43,550 nt of DNA, from positions 1 through 43,550 of IMG/VR virus record IMGVR_UViG_3300022744_000046; one strand, written 5' to 3'. Positions 15,001-22,852 of the stretch are shown here, piece by piece. This DNA comes from a virus. Each line of letters opens with the position of its first letter. Positions within the stretch are counted from its first letter, which is position 1. Below the pieces are notes generated by a model, which saw only the letters and a program-made list of their open reading frames with translations, made no database searches and was not told the DNA's origin. The position numbers and the translations under genes are program-made.

Positions 15001-17053
15001 GGCCGACGCCCAGACGCTGGCCTCCCTCAGCCCCCAGCAAGTAAGGGCGCTGGCAGTCGGGTTTGTCCAGACCTACGGCGCGGCCAACAAGGCCACACCA
15101 GTGGTACTGGAAGTAGCTGACGCCCTGATCCAGTTGGCCAATGCGGCCAATCCGGTGGTTGAAGCCTTCACCGGTGCGGCTGACAACCTCCTGAAGGGTG
15201 GGGCGCTTAGTACGTTCAAGGTGTACAGCGCAACCATCGATGCGCTGAACTCTGCGAATCTCGACACAGGTGTGGCCACACAACTGACCAACACACTCGG
15301 CGCGATGTCGTCCGACGAGCTGCGTCAGGCGGCCTTCGCGTTTCTGGCTGTTGACGAGAACAGCGCGGAGGCCAAGGCTGCCGTCATCAAGTTGGCTGAC
15401 ACACTGATCACGATGCGTGACGCAGCGGTCAAAGCCAAAGAGGCTGCCGAAGACCAGGTGCGCAGCACCTACAAGGCGATCACCGATGCGCTCAAGGCCG
15501 AGGAGGACAAAATCATCTCCGGCCTCGTCGGCGCCCAGACCACCATCATCGACGGTGTGGTTGCCGCTCAGACCAACGTCAACAACCTGCTCAAGGAATC
15601 GGCCAACACCCTGCGCACGTTCGCCACGTCGATCACCGACTTCATCAACACGATCGACAACAGTGACCTATCTGGCAAGGACAAGCTGACTCAGTACGCG
15701 CAGGCTCAAAGCCAACTGGCGATCCTGAAAGCTCAGGCACTGGCCGGCGACGAGAAGGCCCAAAGCAAGCTCACCGACACTGCCCAGCGTGTGCTGGAGT
15801 TGGGGCGTGGTAATTCTGCAACAGCTGTTGACTATCAGCGCATCGTCGCTCAGGTCAAGAACTCACTGCAGGAAGTCGCGGATGCCGCTAACGCTCAAGC
15901 AAACCTGCTGAGCCCAGCAGACACCACCAAGCCGTTGGACGCTGCGCAGGCTGAGTTGGCAAAGTGGACCGAACTGGCCCACAAGTACAACATCAGCGAC
16001 GCTACCATCCAGTACAAGCTGTCAGCCACGCAGGACAAGCTGCTTGAGGCGGACGTGGCCATGGAGGAGTGGACACGCCTGACCAAGGACGCCGCAGTCT
16101 CGTCGGAGCGCATCGCCGCCGCCCAGTTGACCGCCGTGCAGAATGCACGCACCGATTGGCTGAAGGCGTCCGAGCTGAAGACTGAAGCTGACCGCATCAT
16201 CGCTGCCAACAACCTGACTGGTGTCATCACCGCCATCACCGAGAACCCACAGGTGAAGGCGCTGGCTGAGGCCGTGACTACCTACCAAGGTGCAGTAGCA
16301 GCGCTGAGCATCAACGTCAGCAGTCTCGGTATGGCCACCGGCGGCGTCGCCACATCTTTGGTTGCCACGCTGCAACCTCTGGTGACAGCTATCAACAACC
16401 TTGCTGAGGCTATTACAGGCATGAAGCCGACCAATGGCGGCTTGCAAGCGCCCAGGACACCTGCAGGCCCGTCGGCCCCGCTGAACCCGACAGCACCGAT
16501 CACACCCAGCTCGCCGATACAGGACATCGCTGCCACGGCGAGCGACCTGCAGGCGCGGTACGGTGTGAACCAAGTGGCCGGTGCGATTGACTTCATCAAC
16601 AGCGCCGTGGCTGCGGGCGATGCGCTTGGCCTTGCCCAAGCGGCCATCGCTGCCGGCGTGCCCAGCTCAGACTTGTCCAGCATGTTGGCGCTCACCGGTG
16701 TGGCCATCTCCGCGTCGGAAATCAGCGACTGGGCCGTGGCCCAAGGCCTGCCACGCTTCGCCAGCGGCGGGTTCCACTCCGGCGGCTTGCGTCTGGTGGG
16801 TGAGAACGGCCCAGAACTGGAGGCCACAGGTGCGGCACGTATCTGGACAGCCGACCAGACGCGCAGCATGTTGAGCGGCGGTGGCGGGGATGACGACGGC
16901 GAGACGCTGGAGGTGCTGCAGGAGGTGCGCGACCTGCTGGTTTCCCTTGGGTACGAGGCCAAGGCCATTGCAGGCCACACCAACAAGACGGCACGTATCC
17001 TGACCCGTGTGACGCAAGACGGTGAGGCGGTGACCACCACACCTTTGGTGTGA
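9068..17053 (+). CDS. Tape measure protein (TP901-type core)
   Basis: This 2661-residue protein sets tail length. Residues 1-380 are charged helices and include three tandem motifs of the form LKNQxKxMW at about 205-262. A TP901-type core spans about 400-690 (GFNAMWLTWGNIVPLLAGAG, then NLGEVGG, GLNTQYGPIELAKGL and SNLGIKGASAGTAVRNMYNE). Hydrophobic segments follow at about 790-820 and 845-875, then long coiled coils. The C-terminal FASGGFHSGGLRLVGENGPE segment (about 2564) is common at tape measure ends. There is no recognisable lytic domain. ATA and AGG codons are frequent up to about 13,050 and then almost vanish, so the gene may be mosaic. By the lambda ratio, it predicts a tail near 400 nm. 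Confidence 0.93.
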   Translation: MSNSDFTVKGSLDIDLNDAESALKQFKRMLQAAANDDPLSQIGKGVDKNFSQIGLGLVGVLEKMHKAVQASNQRTVAEAKKTGKDVADAMEAEVGKKTIKVKIEGQYTPYNAQTVLSRDLANNQKAIQQAYNAMYTERQRLQKEMESARNSSASKFSEDDTRTLFGLPSRDGMKSFAAQLKAQMQADQAQLVKDASENQARMLASLKNQTKAMWSGQSADQNAALTTLKNQSKVMWAEQAQTQQAGLERLKSQSKAMWADKAKEQAAQKEALQDDLNFYHNILNLKVKAERKAAEEIAAAQKAATASAAKAMVNQSMQGLPPDHKVRIGDYSAWNATATGSQHGTLQSIYRQAKTPTPKIESNREPNWAEVITGTGAAARGASRDVQMFSGHMNDLHSAARGVASGFNAMWLTWGNIVPLLAGAGFSNMLVQTAKLGTEFESVIRAMQNLGEVGGTSINQLSAAALQMGLNTQYGPIELAKGLKTLTLAGLDAGEALAALPQMMSFATVAEMPLDKASESLIGISKAFGYTAERASVAGDVVAKAAAVSMSSVSDMTEAFKQASTVAQQYGVSVQDASVSLALLSNLGIKGASAGTAVRNMYNELIGMGKEARKILSEKLGVNVFDEQAKALKPLATIMKDLFGSLSRYDFESQIRMLTKLGGERGMKTFSADLIAMATAAKESGKDVNSVFDEIKKQMEDAPGFTAKAAAGMASSTENIMKQVPSALQSALIQTFEEMSPYLVNYSIQLRDMFKSNEFKEGLAAVVRGVGEFTGLLVDGIKYLYEHRSAVVLLIEAYAGFKILQALGGMLAGVAAQTLAFNAALVAQSRAAAGAEASMMTLRAALIGVNTAMGVVGLVLAAGAAAWGVYQWATADAADQTKDSTDRIKAAASEAAKAEQARFDVSMESMQKELDRLDAVLKAKGDDKLAAQILRDSEADRTVQRLADLNFEEISLKRLEAATKRAEAAEVARIGVGGGNQSRIANLNAEADALEGAAKAMQDDNDRQINAYLKMLDAIRTKSKAVADLGTTNTRLPKGSNKYNPDEGSNKGRGLSLKHDNELQQVEKRYADELSTIKGFEHNEQKFLKESHSAKLISDGQFYAQETLLAQEAEAAQLALIARTETAYMESQSRRIEDLQGQHDRYLASIKGKVNSSELKAKADEDLTRQMVDIGNAAVTFWQKMNNDGKSVEDNALARVRSQAIKAAGAIKEVDTATEKFWRDEANNRAKAGRVTSVEDALRYATPESAAYISAAASETERINDLLYAQDEIIRVKTLSVESARAAAALEGQANDELNKLYEAQRLELDKLIGARKTLAGMQGDMANISGQRALTKFRKDEEAALKNGVADAIVTGLFEGGQAGKGKLRNLIMAELRKPITVVVQAIVNPVMGALLGSLGLSSTAAAGQAGDSMLGSVSGSVGSSALSTSIFGPGGVSGFATSVGEGVAATISGTSGVPLASAGSTAFNIGASLPYVGAALLALNALGAFRTTRTVGGGLSGTLGSGDIQSYDLTRTSGTLFSGPDYNISNKQKSAWSEMIQNDWKLARNSIIDMAKSLDLATDGVKNFTTTLGTDVIHPDTGGLGIKLDDLVGKGLTDAQYAQEVKKRISEAILAGSDAMAQELIGSWKTTTEVIKTQVQGIFSDDFVTTEEEKTVTKREYVVSEFARSNETAIATLTRLSTSLSSFRNAAELLGYSTKVAGLAGANAASQFIDLFGSLQNFESLTADYFKNFYTDTEQIARQKAILDGKFNDLGLAMPTTKSAYRAQMDAAVSSGDQQRIADLLKLEPALAALFDSQDKAPEKAAQDAQNAADAAQQLAEKYQQITDKLNEDAAQTSIDTLRALGQSEQVVALERQQAIKGMDQYQISLYDANQAKKLELKAINENKDLEGQLAELMGDTAFARNKELAALEPGNRALQQRIWALQDEKDALSAFYSATDSAAEALLSHADLITYKYARQAKALSDAGVGTGNVLADAQTLASLSPQQVRALAVGFVQTYGAANKATPVVLEVADALIQLANAANPVVEAFTGAADNLLKGGALSTFKVYSATIDALNSANLDTGVATQLTNTLGAMSSDELRQAAFAFLAVDENSAEAKAAVIKLADTLITMRDAAVKAKEAAEDQVRSTYKAITDALKAEEDKIISGLVGAQTTIIDGVVAAQTNVNNLLKESANTLRTFATSITDFINTIDNSDLSGKDKLTQYAQAQSQLAILKAQALAGDEKAQSKLTDTAQRVLELGRGNSATAVDYQRIVAQVKNSLQEVADAANAQANLLSPADTTKPLDAAQAELAKWTELAHKYNISDATIQYKLSATQDKLLEADVAMEEWTRLTKDAAVSSERIAAAQLTAVQNARTDWLKASELKTEADRIIAANNLTGVITAITENPQVKALAEAVTTYQGAVAALSINVSSLGMATGGVATSLVATLQPLVTAINNLAEAITGMKPTNGGLQAPRTPAGPSAPLNPTAPITPSSPIQDIAATASDLQARYGVNQVAGAIDFINSAVAAGDALGLAQAAIAAGVPSSDLSSMLALTGVAISASEISDWAVAQGLPRFASGGFHSGGLRLVGENGPELEATGAARIWTADQTRSMLSGGGGDDDGETLEVLQEVRDLLVSLGYEAKAIAGHTNKTARILTRVTQDGEAVTTTPLV

Positions 17054-17056
17054 TAG

Positions 17057-17093
17057 GGGGGATTGACTGGAGCACAAAGGTGTTCCAGTCTGG
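17057..17093 (+). promoter_or_regulatory. 37-bp bipartite late-gene element, copy 3 (after tape measure gene)
   Basis: GGGGGATTG (17057-17065), a 19-nt spacer, then CCAGTCTGG (17085-17093). It begins 3 nt after the tape measure stop, and the next ATG is 58 nt downstream. The left block end, spacer and right block form an 11-bp stem (17065-17075 with 17080-17090, loop AAAG, one G-T wobble), the strongest dyad of the five copies. Confidence 0.8.
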
Positions 17094-17151
17094 TAGCCAC
17101 CTTTGAAAATAAGGCCCACGACAGGTACGGACCTGCAAGTGGGCGTGCCCG

Positions 17152-18066
17152 ATGATCGTCCTCAAGCCCAACAAACTCAGCGCTGCCAGCCTGATCTCCA
17201 CCACTGCGGTGGAGACGGTTGCGCTTTGGAACGCGGCTACGAGTTACGCCGTGGGCAACCTTGTGCGTCGGGACACGACCAACCGCATCTATGAGTGCCT
17301 GACCGCAGGTGTCGATGCGACGTTGCCGGAGGTGTCGGCGGCGCTGGCCACCGGCGCACGCTGGCTGGACACCGGTCCATCGAACAAGTACGCGATTCTG
17401 GACGAGCAGATCAACACGAAAACGTCGGCGACTACAACGCTGACCTTCGTCATCGCCCCGGGTGCATGCACCTCAATCGCGTTGTTCGGCATCGAGGGAG
17501 CCTACACAGCCACAGCCACCGTGCGTGACGGTCTGGCTGGATCAGTCGTGTTCACGAAGACCCAGACATTGGACGCCACGATCATCACGGACTGGTTCGA
17601 CTACTTCTTCGAGCTGAACGTGCCGAAGCCAGATTGGGTTGTGACGGGCATCCCGCCATACAACAACGCGCACGTGACCATCACCCTGACGGCCACCACC
17701 GGCACCACCGTCAAGTGCGGTGTATTCCTCGCCGGTTTCACCTATGACCTCGGCACCACCAACTACGGTGCGTCGGCCGGGATCATCGACTACAGCAAGA
17801 AGGACACCGACGAATTCGGCAACACCACGTTCGTCCGTCGGGCGTACAGCAAGCGCCTGAGCGCCAAGCTGGACCTGCCGAATTCCAAGCTCAACAAGAT
17901 CCAGTACGTGCTGGCTGAGCTCCGCGCCACCCCATCCGCCTGGATGGGCACCAACGAGTTCGGGTACGACCCGCTCACGGTGTACGGCTTCTACAAAGAT
18001 TTCAGCATCGAGGTGCAGTACGCCGACTGGTCGTCATGCAGCCTCGAGATTGAGGGGTTGATTTAA
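17152..18066 (+). CDS. Tail tip protein with carbohydrate-binding-like N-terminus
   Basis: This 304-residue protein is the first gene after the tape measure. Around residues 24-75 the pattern ALWNAATSYAVGNLVRR ... YECLTAG ... RWLDTGPSN resembles a chitin-binding type 3/CBM5-12 module (Trp, then Tyr-x2-Gly-x-x-Val, then Trp). The rest is beta-rich, with ELNVPKPDWVVTGIPP and KKDTDEFGNTTFVRRAYS segments, ending in EVQYADWSSCSLEIEGLI. A distal tail or baseplate hub role with sugar contact is inferred from position and module. Its TAA overlaps the next ATG (TAATG). The ATG has only a weak GTGGG ribosome site, despite the repeat element upstream. Confidence 0.55.
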   Translation: MIVLKPNKLSAASLISTTAVETVALWNAATSYAVGNLVRRDTTNRIYECLTAGVDATLPEVSAALATGARWLDTGPSNKYAILDEQINTKTSATTTLTFVIAPGACTSIALFGIEGAYTATATVRDGLAGSVVFTKTQTLDATIITDWFDYFFELNVPKPDWVVTGIPPYNNAHVTITLTATTGTTVKCGVFLAGFTYDLGTTNYGASAGIIDYSKKDTDEFGNTTFVRRAYSKRLSAKLDLPNSKLNKIQYVLAELRATPSAWMGTNEFGYDPLTVYGFYKDFSIEVQYADWSSCSLEIEGLI

Positions 18067-18995
18067 TGGCAATGACCGCTTTACCTGATCCACCTTCCAG
18101 GCAGGATCCGACCACGTTCGCCACGAAGAGCGACGCCCTCCTTGGTGCGCTGCCCGCGTTCGTCACTGAGGCGAATGCCCTGCAAGTTGACGTCACTGCG
18201 AAACAGACCACGGCCAGTACAGCGGCGGGCACAGCTACGACCAAGGCTGCCGAGGCCCTCGCAAGCGCCAACACCGCCAGCGGACACAAGGACGCTGCGG
18301 CTACGTCGGCAGGTCAGGCGGCTACGAGCGCCTCCCAAGCAGCCAACTACGCTGCCGCGCTTCTCGCTACCAGCACCTCGAGCATCACGATCGGTACGGG
18401 CAGCAGGTCATTCACCACGCAGGCGTCCAAGCAATTCGCCGCCGGCGTGTGGGTGCTGATTGCCAGCGCCGCGAACACCGCGAACTACATGCACGGGCAA
18501 GTGACGAGCTACTCCAGCACGACGCTGGTCGTCTCTGTGGACAACATCGGCGGCACCGGAACCTTCGCCGATTGGGTGATCTCAGTCGCAGGTACGCGGG
18601 GAGCCGTAGGTGCGACGGGCGGCCTGACCGGCGGGACGATGAGCGGCGCGCTGAATTACAACACTACGCAACCTGTCGCCAGCGCTTCCACAGTCGACCT
18701 CTCTCTGGTGACCAGCAACGTCGTCACCGTGACAGGCACGACCACGATCACTTCTCTGGGCACGATCGCTGCCGGTGCCGAGCGCTTGATCACGTTCGCC
18801 GGTGCCCTGACCCTGACCCACAACGCTACCAGCCTGATCCTGCCCGGCGCGGCCAGCATCACCACGGCTGCGGGAGACACGGCGTACTTCATCTCTCTGG
18901 GATCTGGCAACTGGCGTTGCACGTCCTACCAGAAAGCGGACGGAGCACCCCTGAGCTCTCCGGCCCTGTTCATGTTCTACATGTCAAACATCTGA
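18066..18995 (+). CDS. Tail fibre protein
   Basis: This 309-residue protein begins ALPDPPSRQDPTTFATKSD, a pattern common at the N-terminus of siphophage tail fibres. It is followed by an Ala/Thr/Ser-rich helical stalk (about residues 35-105) and then beta-rich repeats. A segment around TTITSLGTIAAGAERLITFAG and AGDTAYFISLGSGNWRCTSY resembles a fibre C-terminal module found in many phages. No enzymatic motif is visible. It is translationally coupled to the tail tip gene before it and lies in a run of fibre and adhesin genes. It probably trimerises and contacts the cell surface. Confidence 0.65.
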   Translation: MAMTALPDPPSRQDPTTFATKSDALLGALPAFVTEANALQVDVTAKQTTASTAAGTATTKAAEALASANTASGHKDAAATSAGQAATSASQAANYAAALLATSTSSITIGTGSRSFTTQASKQFAAGVWVLIASAANTANYMHGQVTSYSSTTLVVSVDNIGGTGTFADWVISVAGTRGAVGATGGLTGGTMSGALNYNTTQPVASASTVDLSLVTSNVVTVTGTTTITSLGTIAAGAERLITFAGALTLTHNATSLILPGAASITTAAGDTAYFISLGSGNWRCTSYQKADGAPLSSPALFMFYMSNI

Positions 18996-19004
18996 GGTTA
19001 CCCA

Positions 19005-19316
19005 ATGGCCACCGCAATATCCGGCACAACCGCCGTCACCGCCAACACCGACACGACGCTCCTGAACGTCGCTGCAGGCAAGCAGGCAACCTGCACAGTC
19101 AACGTGTGCAACCGGGGCACTTCGGACGCCACCGTTCGCATCGCCTTGTCCGCAACAGCTACACCCGCCACGTCCGAGTACATCGAGTACGACGTGGTTG
19201 TTCCTGCGAGCGGTGTGCTCGAGCGCGGCGGGCTTGTCCGCCCCGCCAGCACCTACATCGTTGTTCGATCTTCCAGCACATCCGTCAGCTTTAACTATTG
19301 GGGGTTCCAAGAATGA
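19005..19316 (+). CDS. Small beta-sandwich tail accessory protein
   Basis: This 103-residue protein lacks a signal peptide and appears to be an all-beta domain (TLLNVAAGKQATCTVNVCNRG, then TSEYIEYDVVVPASGVLER and STYIVVRSSSTSVSFNYWG). Two cysteines lie close together at about 31 and 36. It is placed between two fibre genes, and its stop overlaps the ATG of the large receptor-binding protein (ATGA). I infer a small fibre-associated or adhesin protein; a similar small all-beta protein follows the large fibre gene at 22144. No specific family is recognised. Confidence 0.55.
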   Translation: MATAISGTTAVTANTDTTLLNVAAGKQATCTVNVCNRGTSDATVRIALSATATPATSEYIEYDVVVPASGVLERGGLVRPASTYIVVRSSSTSVSFNYWGFQE

Positions 19317-22135
19317 GCCGCAATTTGACCGTTACACAGGCGTCCACAGTTCAGGATGACCCCATCTACGCGACCACAGCATCCGCTGTCGCTGCCAACG
19401 ATCTTCTCGTCTACGACGAGAACAACGCCGTCAAGACCGCATCCGTGTCGTCCACGATGACGGTCTACGGACCGAAACTGAACCCTTCGTATACGTTTTC
19501 AAGTGTAGGTAGATCAACCTACTACCCGTCGACAGGTGTGAACCACCTCGCATCTACCTGCCTGAACAACGGCAACATTGCCTATGTGTTCAATGACACG
19601 GGTAACTCAAACCGCGCATCCGTGACGGTGATGAGCCCGACATTGACATCCGTAGTTGCACCAATCGCGCTACATGCGTCGGCAACTATCATCACTTGCG
19701 ACATCCATAGTCTGGCTGGAGGTGGGTTCGTTGTTGGTGTTTGGTTAAATACCAACGAAATCATCGTGGCTGCGTACCAGGCTGATGGTACTGTGATCTT
19801 GGCCCCTACAAACGTCGCAACTCTTACTATCGCCGCCGGGTGCACGGTCAAAGTCTGCCGGGCCGATACCACCGGAACTGGTTTCGCTATTTTCTACTGT
19901 AATGGTGGGTCTTCCCTCACCGGTCGCAATTACACGTCAGCTGGTGTCGCTCTAACGGCCGCCACTATCTACTCGTCTGCAGCTGCGGCCTCCCAGTTCG
20001 TCAGCTATGGGTACGGCAGCAAGTTCACTGTCATGCGCAACCCATATGACGGTCTCATTTACTTGGCGACCTTCAACAACACAACCACCACAAGCTCCTA
20101 TACAGACCACGTCTACATTGCGTCAATCTCCTCCTCCAGCCTGGCGAATAACAGCTCCGTAAACACATTCAGCTGGACAACACCAAGCGCAATCACGGCA
20201 TTCAAGCGGATTGAGATGTTGCCGTGGGATGGCACGATATTGGTATTCGTAGCAGCAGCCAAGTACTACAACAACGCGAACTACGGTGGCTATAGATTCA
20301 AGTCGTTCGCTGCCGGCAGCCTCACGTCAAGTTGGTCAGCCGAAGCCGGGTTCTTCGGGGACTCGGGGCTGTCTGAAAGCGCCTATGCGTATGGTCACGT
20401 AGGTACGATGAAAGCCTGCATAGCTGATCACAGCACAGGCCGCTCCTTCCTTGCCTTGGCAGACCCTAACGGCAACCGCATTCGAGTGCTCGAATTCGCC
20501 CCCGGTGCGGCCACCGCGCTGGAGCGCAACACGGTGAATCACGGCTGCAGCCCAGCCTACCCCAATATCACCATTTGTGCCAACGGTGACAACGTCTATA
20601 CGATGCGCCCGGCGAGCGTGAGCGCCCCGTCAGCCGCGTCTATCTACTTTGATGCCCTCAGTGCGGCTCCAGAGGTTGTGTCCGTGACGGCGACCTATGA
20701 CGCCTACGGGAAGGCTGTCGGAGTCCCTACCGCGACTGACTACGCAGTGCCAAGTGGAGACTACAACATCCAGTACGCCCTGAAGAACGGGCAGGGTATG
20801 GTTACCGAAGATCACAACCAGTACATGCACCGTAAATCGGTGTCGCTGCCAAACGGCGGCTTCGCGTACCTCGCCAACTCCATAACCGGAAGCAGCGAGT
20901 ACAACACGTACGGCGCGGGCAATGCGCAGAGCTACGCACCGCAGATTGTGTTCCTGCACGCCGATGCATCCTCCGCCTACTCGGCGGTGATCCTGCACAA
21001 GCAAGGGTCCATCTACAGCTACGGCCCAGTGGGCGGCCCGACTACGGTCAATGTGTATGGGACCATTCACTTCGTCAACAACAGGTTCTGCCTGCTGCGC
21101 AAGATCTACAACGTCAACTCGGTCTACTCACTGGAGTTGACGATCCTCGATGCGACGGGCCGCACCTGCACGTACAACGGCGATCTGTTCAACCTGTCCA
21201 GCGGGTCGACTCTCTCGCACTACGACGCAGTGGACGTTGGCGGCAATCGCCTGTTTGTAGCCTGGACCGATGTTCTTTCTACATCAAACGCCACAGGCAG
21301 GGTAGTTTGCTACAACATCACTAGCGGTGGCAGTATCTCGACAGCTTTGGCGCTCACCGCTATGACTGGCAACCAGTCATACCAGTACGGTCGTGTGGCG
21401 GTTGGGTACAACAAGACGCATGCTATTGCCGTGACGTGTCAGGATGGGTCGCCGGCAACCACACCGACCTTCAGCACCACAACGGTCCCACTGGCCACGA
21501 TGGCCAGCCCGAGCCACGGGACTGTTGCCAGTCCTAACGGACTAAGCCAAAACAACGCAGCCTTGCGCATCGTGCCGTTTGGGTCTGGATCTTCAAAGTT
21601 CGCCATCTTTTTCTCTACAAGCAGCTCATCAAGCGTCTACGAATACCTGTTCACTACCAACGGATCGAATACTGTATACAGCACCAACACAACCGGCGTT
21701 CTTTACGGCTTCAAGGTGTTCAACAAGCCTGATGGATCCGCTGCATTCGTCTACAACCCGACAACGTCAGGCACTGCGGTGAACAACTACGGGCCAGACA
21801 AGACAACCGTGTCTACCGGGTATGCGACTGTGGGGACCAACACTAACTACGGCTACACCTTCCGAGCAGCTGACGGCACCTTGCTGGCGCGTATCCCGAC
21901 CAATACCGACTGGAGCTACTTCTCCTCGGCCGTAGTGCCGTCTGTCGCAGGTGTCGCCAAGGCGGCGGCCAACTCCGGGGACGTTGTGGGCATCGCCCGC
22001 ACCGGCACCTACCGCCTGAACAAGTCGTACGGCACGTTCGTGTTCAACAACAAGGGGAGCTCACCTCCCGGAGCCAAGGGCATTGTCACTGGTGCCACGG
22101 CCATCCTCAACTCTTCAAAAACCAACATCAATTGA
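19313..22135 (+). CDS. Large tail fibre / receptor-binding protein
   Basis: This 940-residue protein is dominated by Ser, Thr, Asn, Gly, Ala and Tyr and by short beta strands. It shows recurring segments in which aromatic and Asn residues alternate (for example GSEYNTYGAGNAQSYAPQIVF and SYQYGRVAVGYNKTHAIAVT), suggesting beta-propeller or beta-helix repeats. No catalytic motif, signal peptide or membrane segment is seen. The size, composition and position after the tail tip make it the best receptor-binding candidate. The ATG at 19313 overlaps the upstream stop; an in-frame TTG at 19298 is less likely. The first third looks slightly more A/T-rich than flanking genes, as is usual for swapped host-range genes. 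Confidence 0.65.
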   Translation: MSRNLTVTQASTVQDDPIYATTASAVAANDLLVYDENNAVKTASVSSTMTVYGPKLNPSYTFSSVGRSTYYPSTGVNHLASTCLNNGNIAYVFNDTGNSNRASVTVMSPTLTSVVAPIALHASATIITCDIHSLAGGGFVVGVWLNTNEIIVAAYQADGTVILAPTNVATLTIAAGCTVKVCRADTTGTGFAIFYCNGGSSLTGRNYTSAGVALTAATIYSSAAAASQFVSYGYGSKFTVMRNPYDGLIYLATFNNTTTTSSYTDHVYIASISSSSLANNSSVNTFSWTTPSAITAFKRIEMLPWDGTILVFVAAAKYYNNANYGGYRFKSFAAGSLTSSWSAEAGFFGDSGLSESAYAYGHVGTMKACIADHSTGRSFLALADPNGNRIRVLEFAPGAATALERNTVNHGCSPAYPNITICANGDNVYTMRPASVSAPSAASIYFDALSAAPEVVSVTATYDAYGKAVGVPTATDYAVPSGDYNIQYALKNGQGMVTEDHNQYMHRKSVSLPNGGFAYLANSITGSSEYNTYGAGNAQSYAPQIVFLHADASSAYSAVILHKQGSIYSYGPVGGPTTVNVYGTIHFVNNRFCLLRKIYNVNSVYSLELTILDATGRTCTYNGDLFNLSSGSTLSHYDAVDVGGNRLFVAWTDVLSTSNATGRVVCYNITSGGSISTALALTAMTGNQSYQYGRVAVGYNKTHAIAVTCQDGSPATTPTFSTTTVPLATMASPSHGTVASPNGLSQNNAALRIVPFGSGSSKFAIFFSTSSSSSVYEYLFTTNGSNTVYSTNTTGVLYGFKVFNKPDGSAAFVYNPTTSGTAVNNYGPDKTTVSTGYATVGTNTNYGYTFRAADGTLLARIPTNTDWSYFSSAVVPSVAGVAKAAANSGDVVGIARTGTYRLNKSYGTFVFNNKGSSPPGAKGIVTGATAILNSSKTNIN

Positions 22136-22143
22136 GGTGACAC

Positions 22144-22425
22144 ATGGCTACAGGAATTTTGATTGCGAACGGCAACACCAGCGTCACGTACACCTACACC
22201 CCTAACGTGGACGCCCGGGTGATCATCGCCTGCGGGTCTCCAGGCACAGTCAACGGCTACTCAATGACCGTCAACGGAGCCACCCTCTACAGCTCGAGCG
22301 GCGTCACCAGTGGTATCGCTACTCCCCCGCAGTGGGAGATTTTCGTGGGGGCAGGCCAGACCCTGACCCTTGTCTGGCCGGGATCCGCTGCCATGTCCGC
22401 CGTCGTCTCTTGCATCGAGGAGTAA
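22144..22425 (+). CDS. Small beta-rich tail-associated protein
   Basis: This 93-residue protein follows the large fibre gene after GAGGTG and ACAC. It appears to be all beta: GILIANGNTSVTYTYTPN, then ARVIIACGSPGTVNGYSMTV and a final WEIFVGAGQTLTLVWPG. The final stretch is of the type that ends in a hydrophobic strand, as in small phage head or tail fibre adhesins. No known family can be named. The similar size and composition to the 19005 gene suggest both decorate or cap the fibre. It is followed 4 nt later by the next gene. Confidence 0.5.
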   Translation: MATGILIANGNTSVTYTYTPNVDARVIIACGSPGTVNGYSMTVNGATLYSSSGVTSGIATPPQWEIFVGAGQTLTLVWPGSAAMSAVVSCIEE

Positions 22426-22429
22426 TCAC

Positions 22430-22852
22430 ATGAAAGCCATCTTCATCAAAGCCGGCGTCGTCACTGGCGTGGCCTCTTTCTCCACCGGTGCTATCGCGTC
22501 GAGCGACCCCGACGTCGTCACCATCTACCAGCCGGACGACTTCGCTGTCAACGCCGGTGACACCTACGCGGACGGCGTGTTCACGCCCGGCACGCCCCCG
22601 GCACCGCCTGCGCCCGTGGTATCGCCAGTCCAGTTCAAACTGCTGTTCACCGCGCAGGAGCGCGTGGCCATGCGGACGGCACGCGCCACAGACCCTGTCA
22701 TCGACGACTTCTTCGACATCGTCGAAGACCCTCGCCTGACCGGTGTTGACCTCGGCATGCAGAGTACGCAAGATGCCGTCGCATACCTCAACGCTCAGGG
22801 TCTCCTGACCGATGAGCGCGCTGCGGAGGTGCTGACAGGGGTGCTGAAGTGA
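22430..22852 (+). CDS. Conserved-type tail-end protein, unknown function
   Basis: This 140-residue protein starts at an ATG after GAGGAG. The N-terminal part (KAIFIKAGVVTGVASFSTG and VVTIYQPDDFAVNAGDTY) describes a short beta domain often found before fibre assembly-type segments. A Pro-rich linker (TPPAPPAPVV) leads to a helical C-terminal domain (FKLLFTAQERVAMRTARA, VIDDFFDIVED, STQDAVAYLNAQGLL). This layout is seen in small proteins encoded after tail fibres in proteobacterial phages, but their role is not settled. Its stop overlaps the start of the peptidase gene. Confidence 0.55.
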   Translation: MKAIFIKAGVVTGVASFSTGAIASSDPDVVTIYQPDDFAVNAGDTYADGVFTPGTPPAPPAPVVSPVQFKLLFTAQERVAMRTARATDPVIDDFFDIVEDPRLTGVDLGMQSTQDAVAYLNAQGLLTDERAAEVLTGVLK

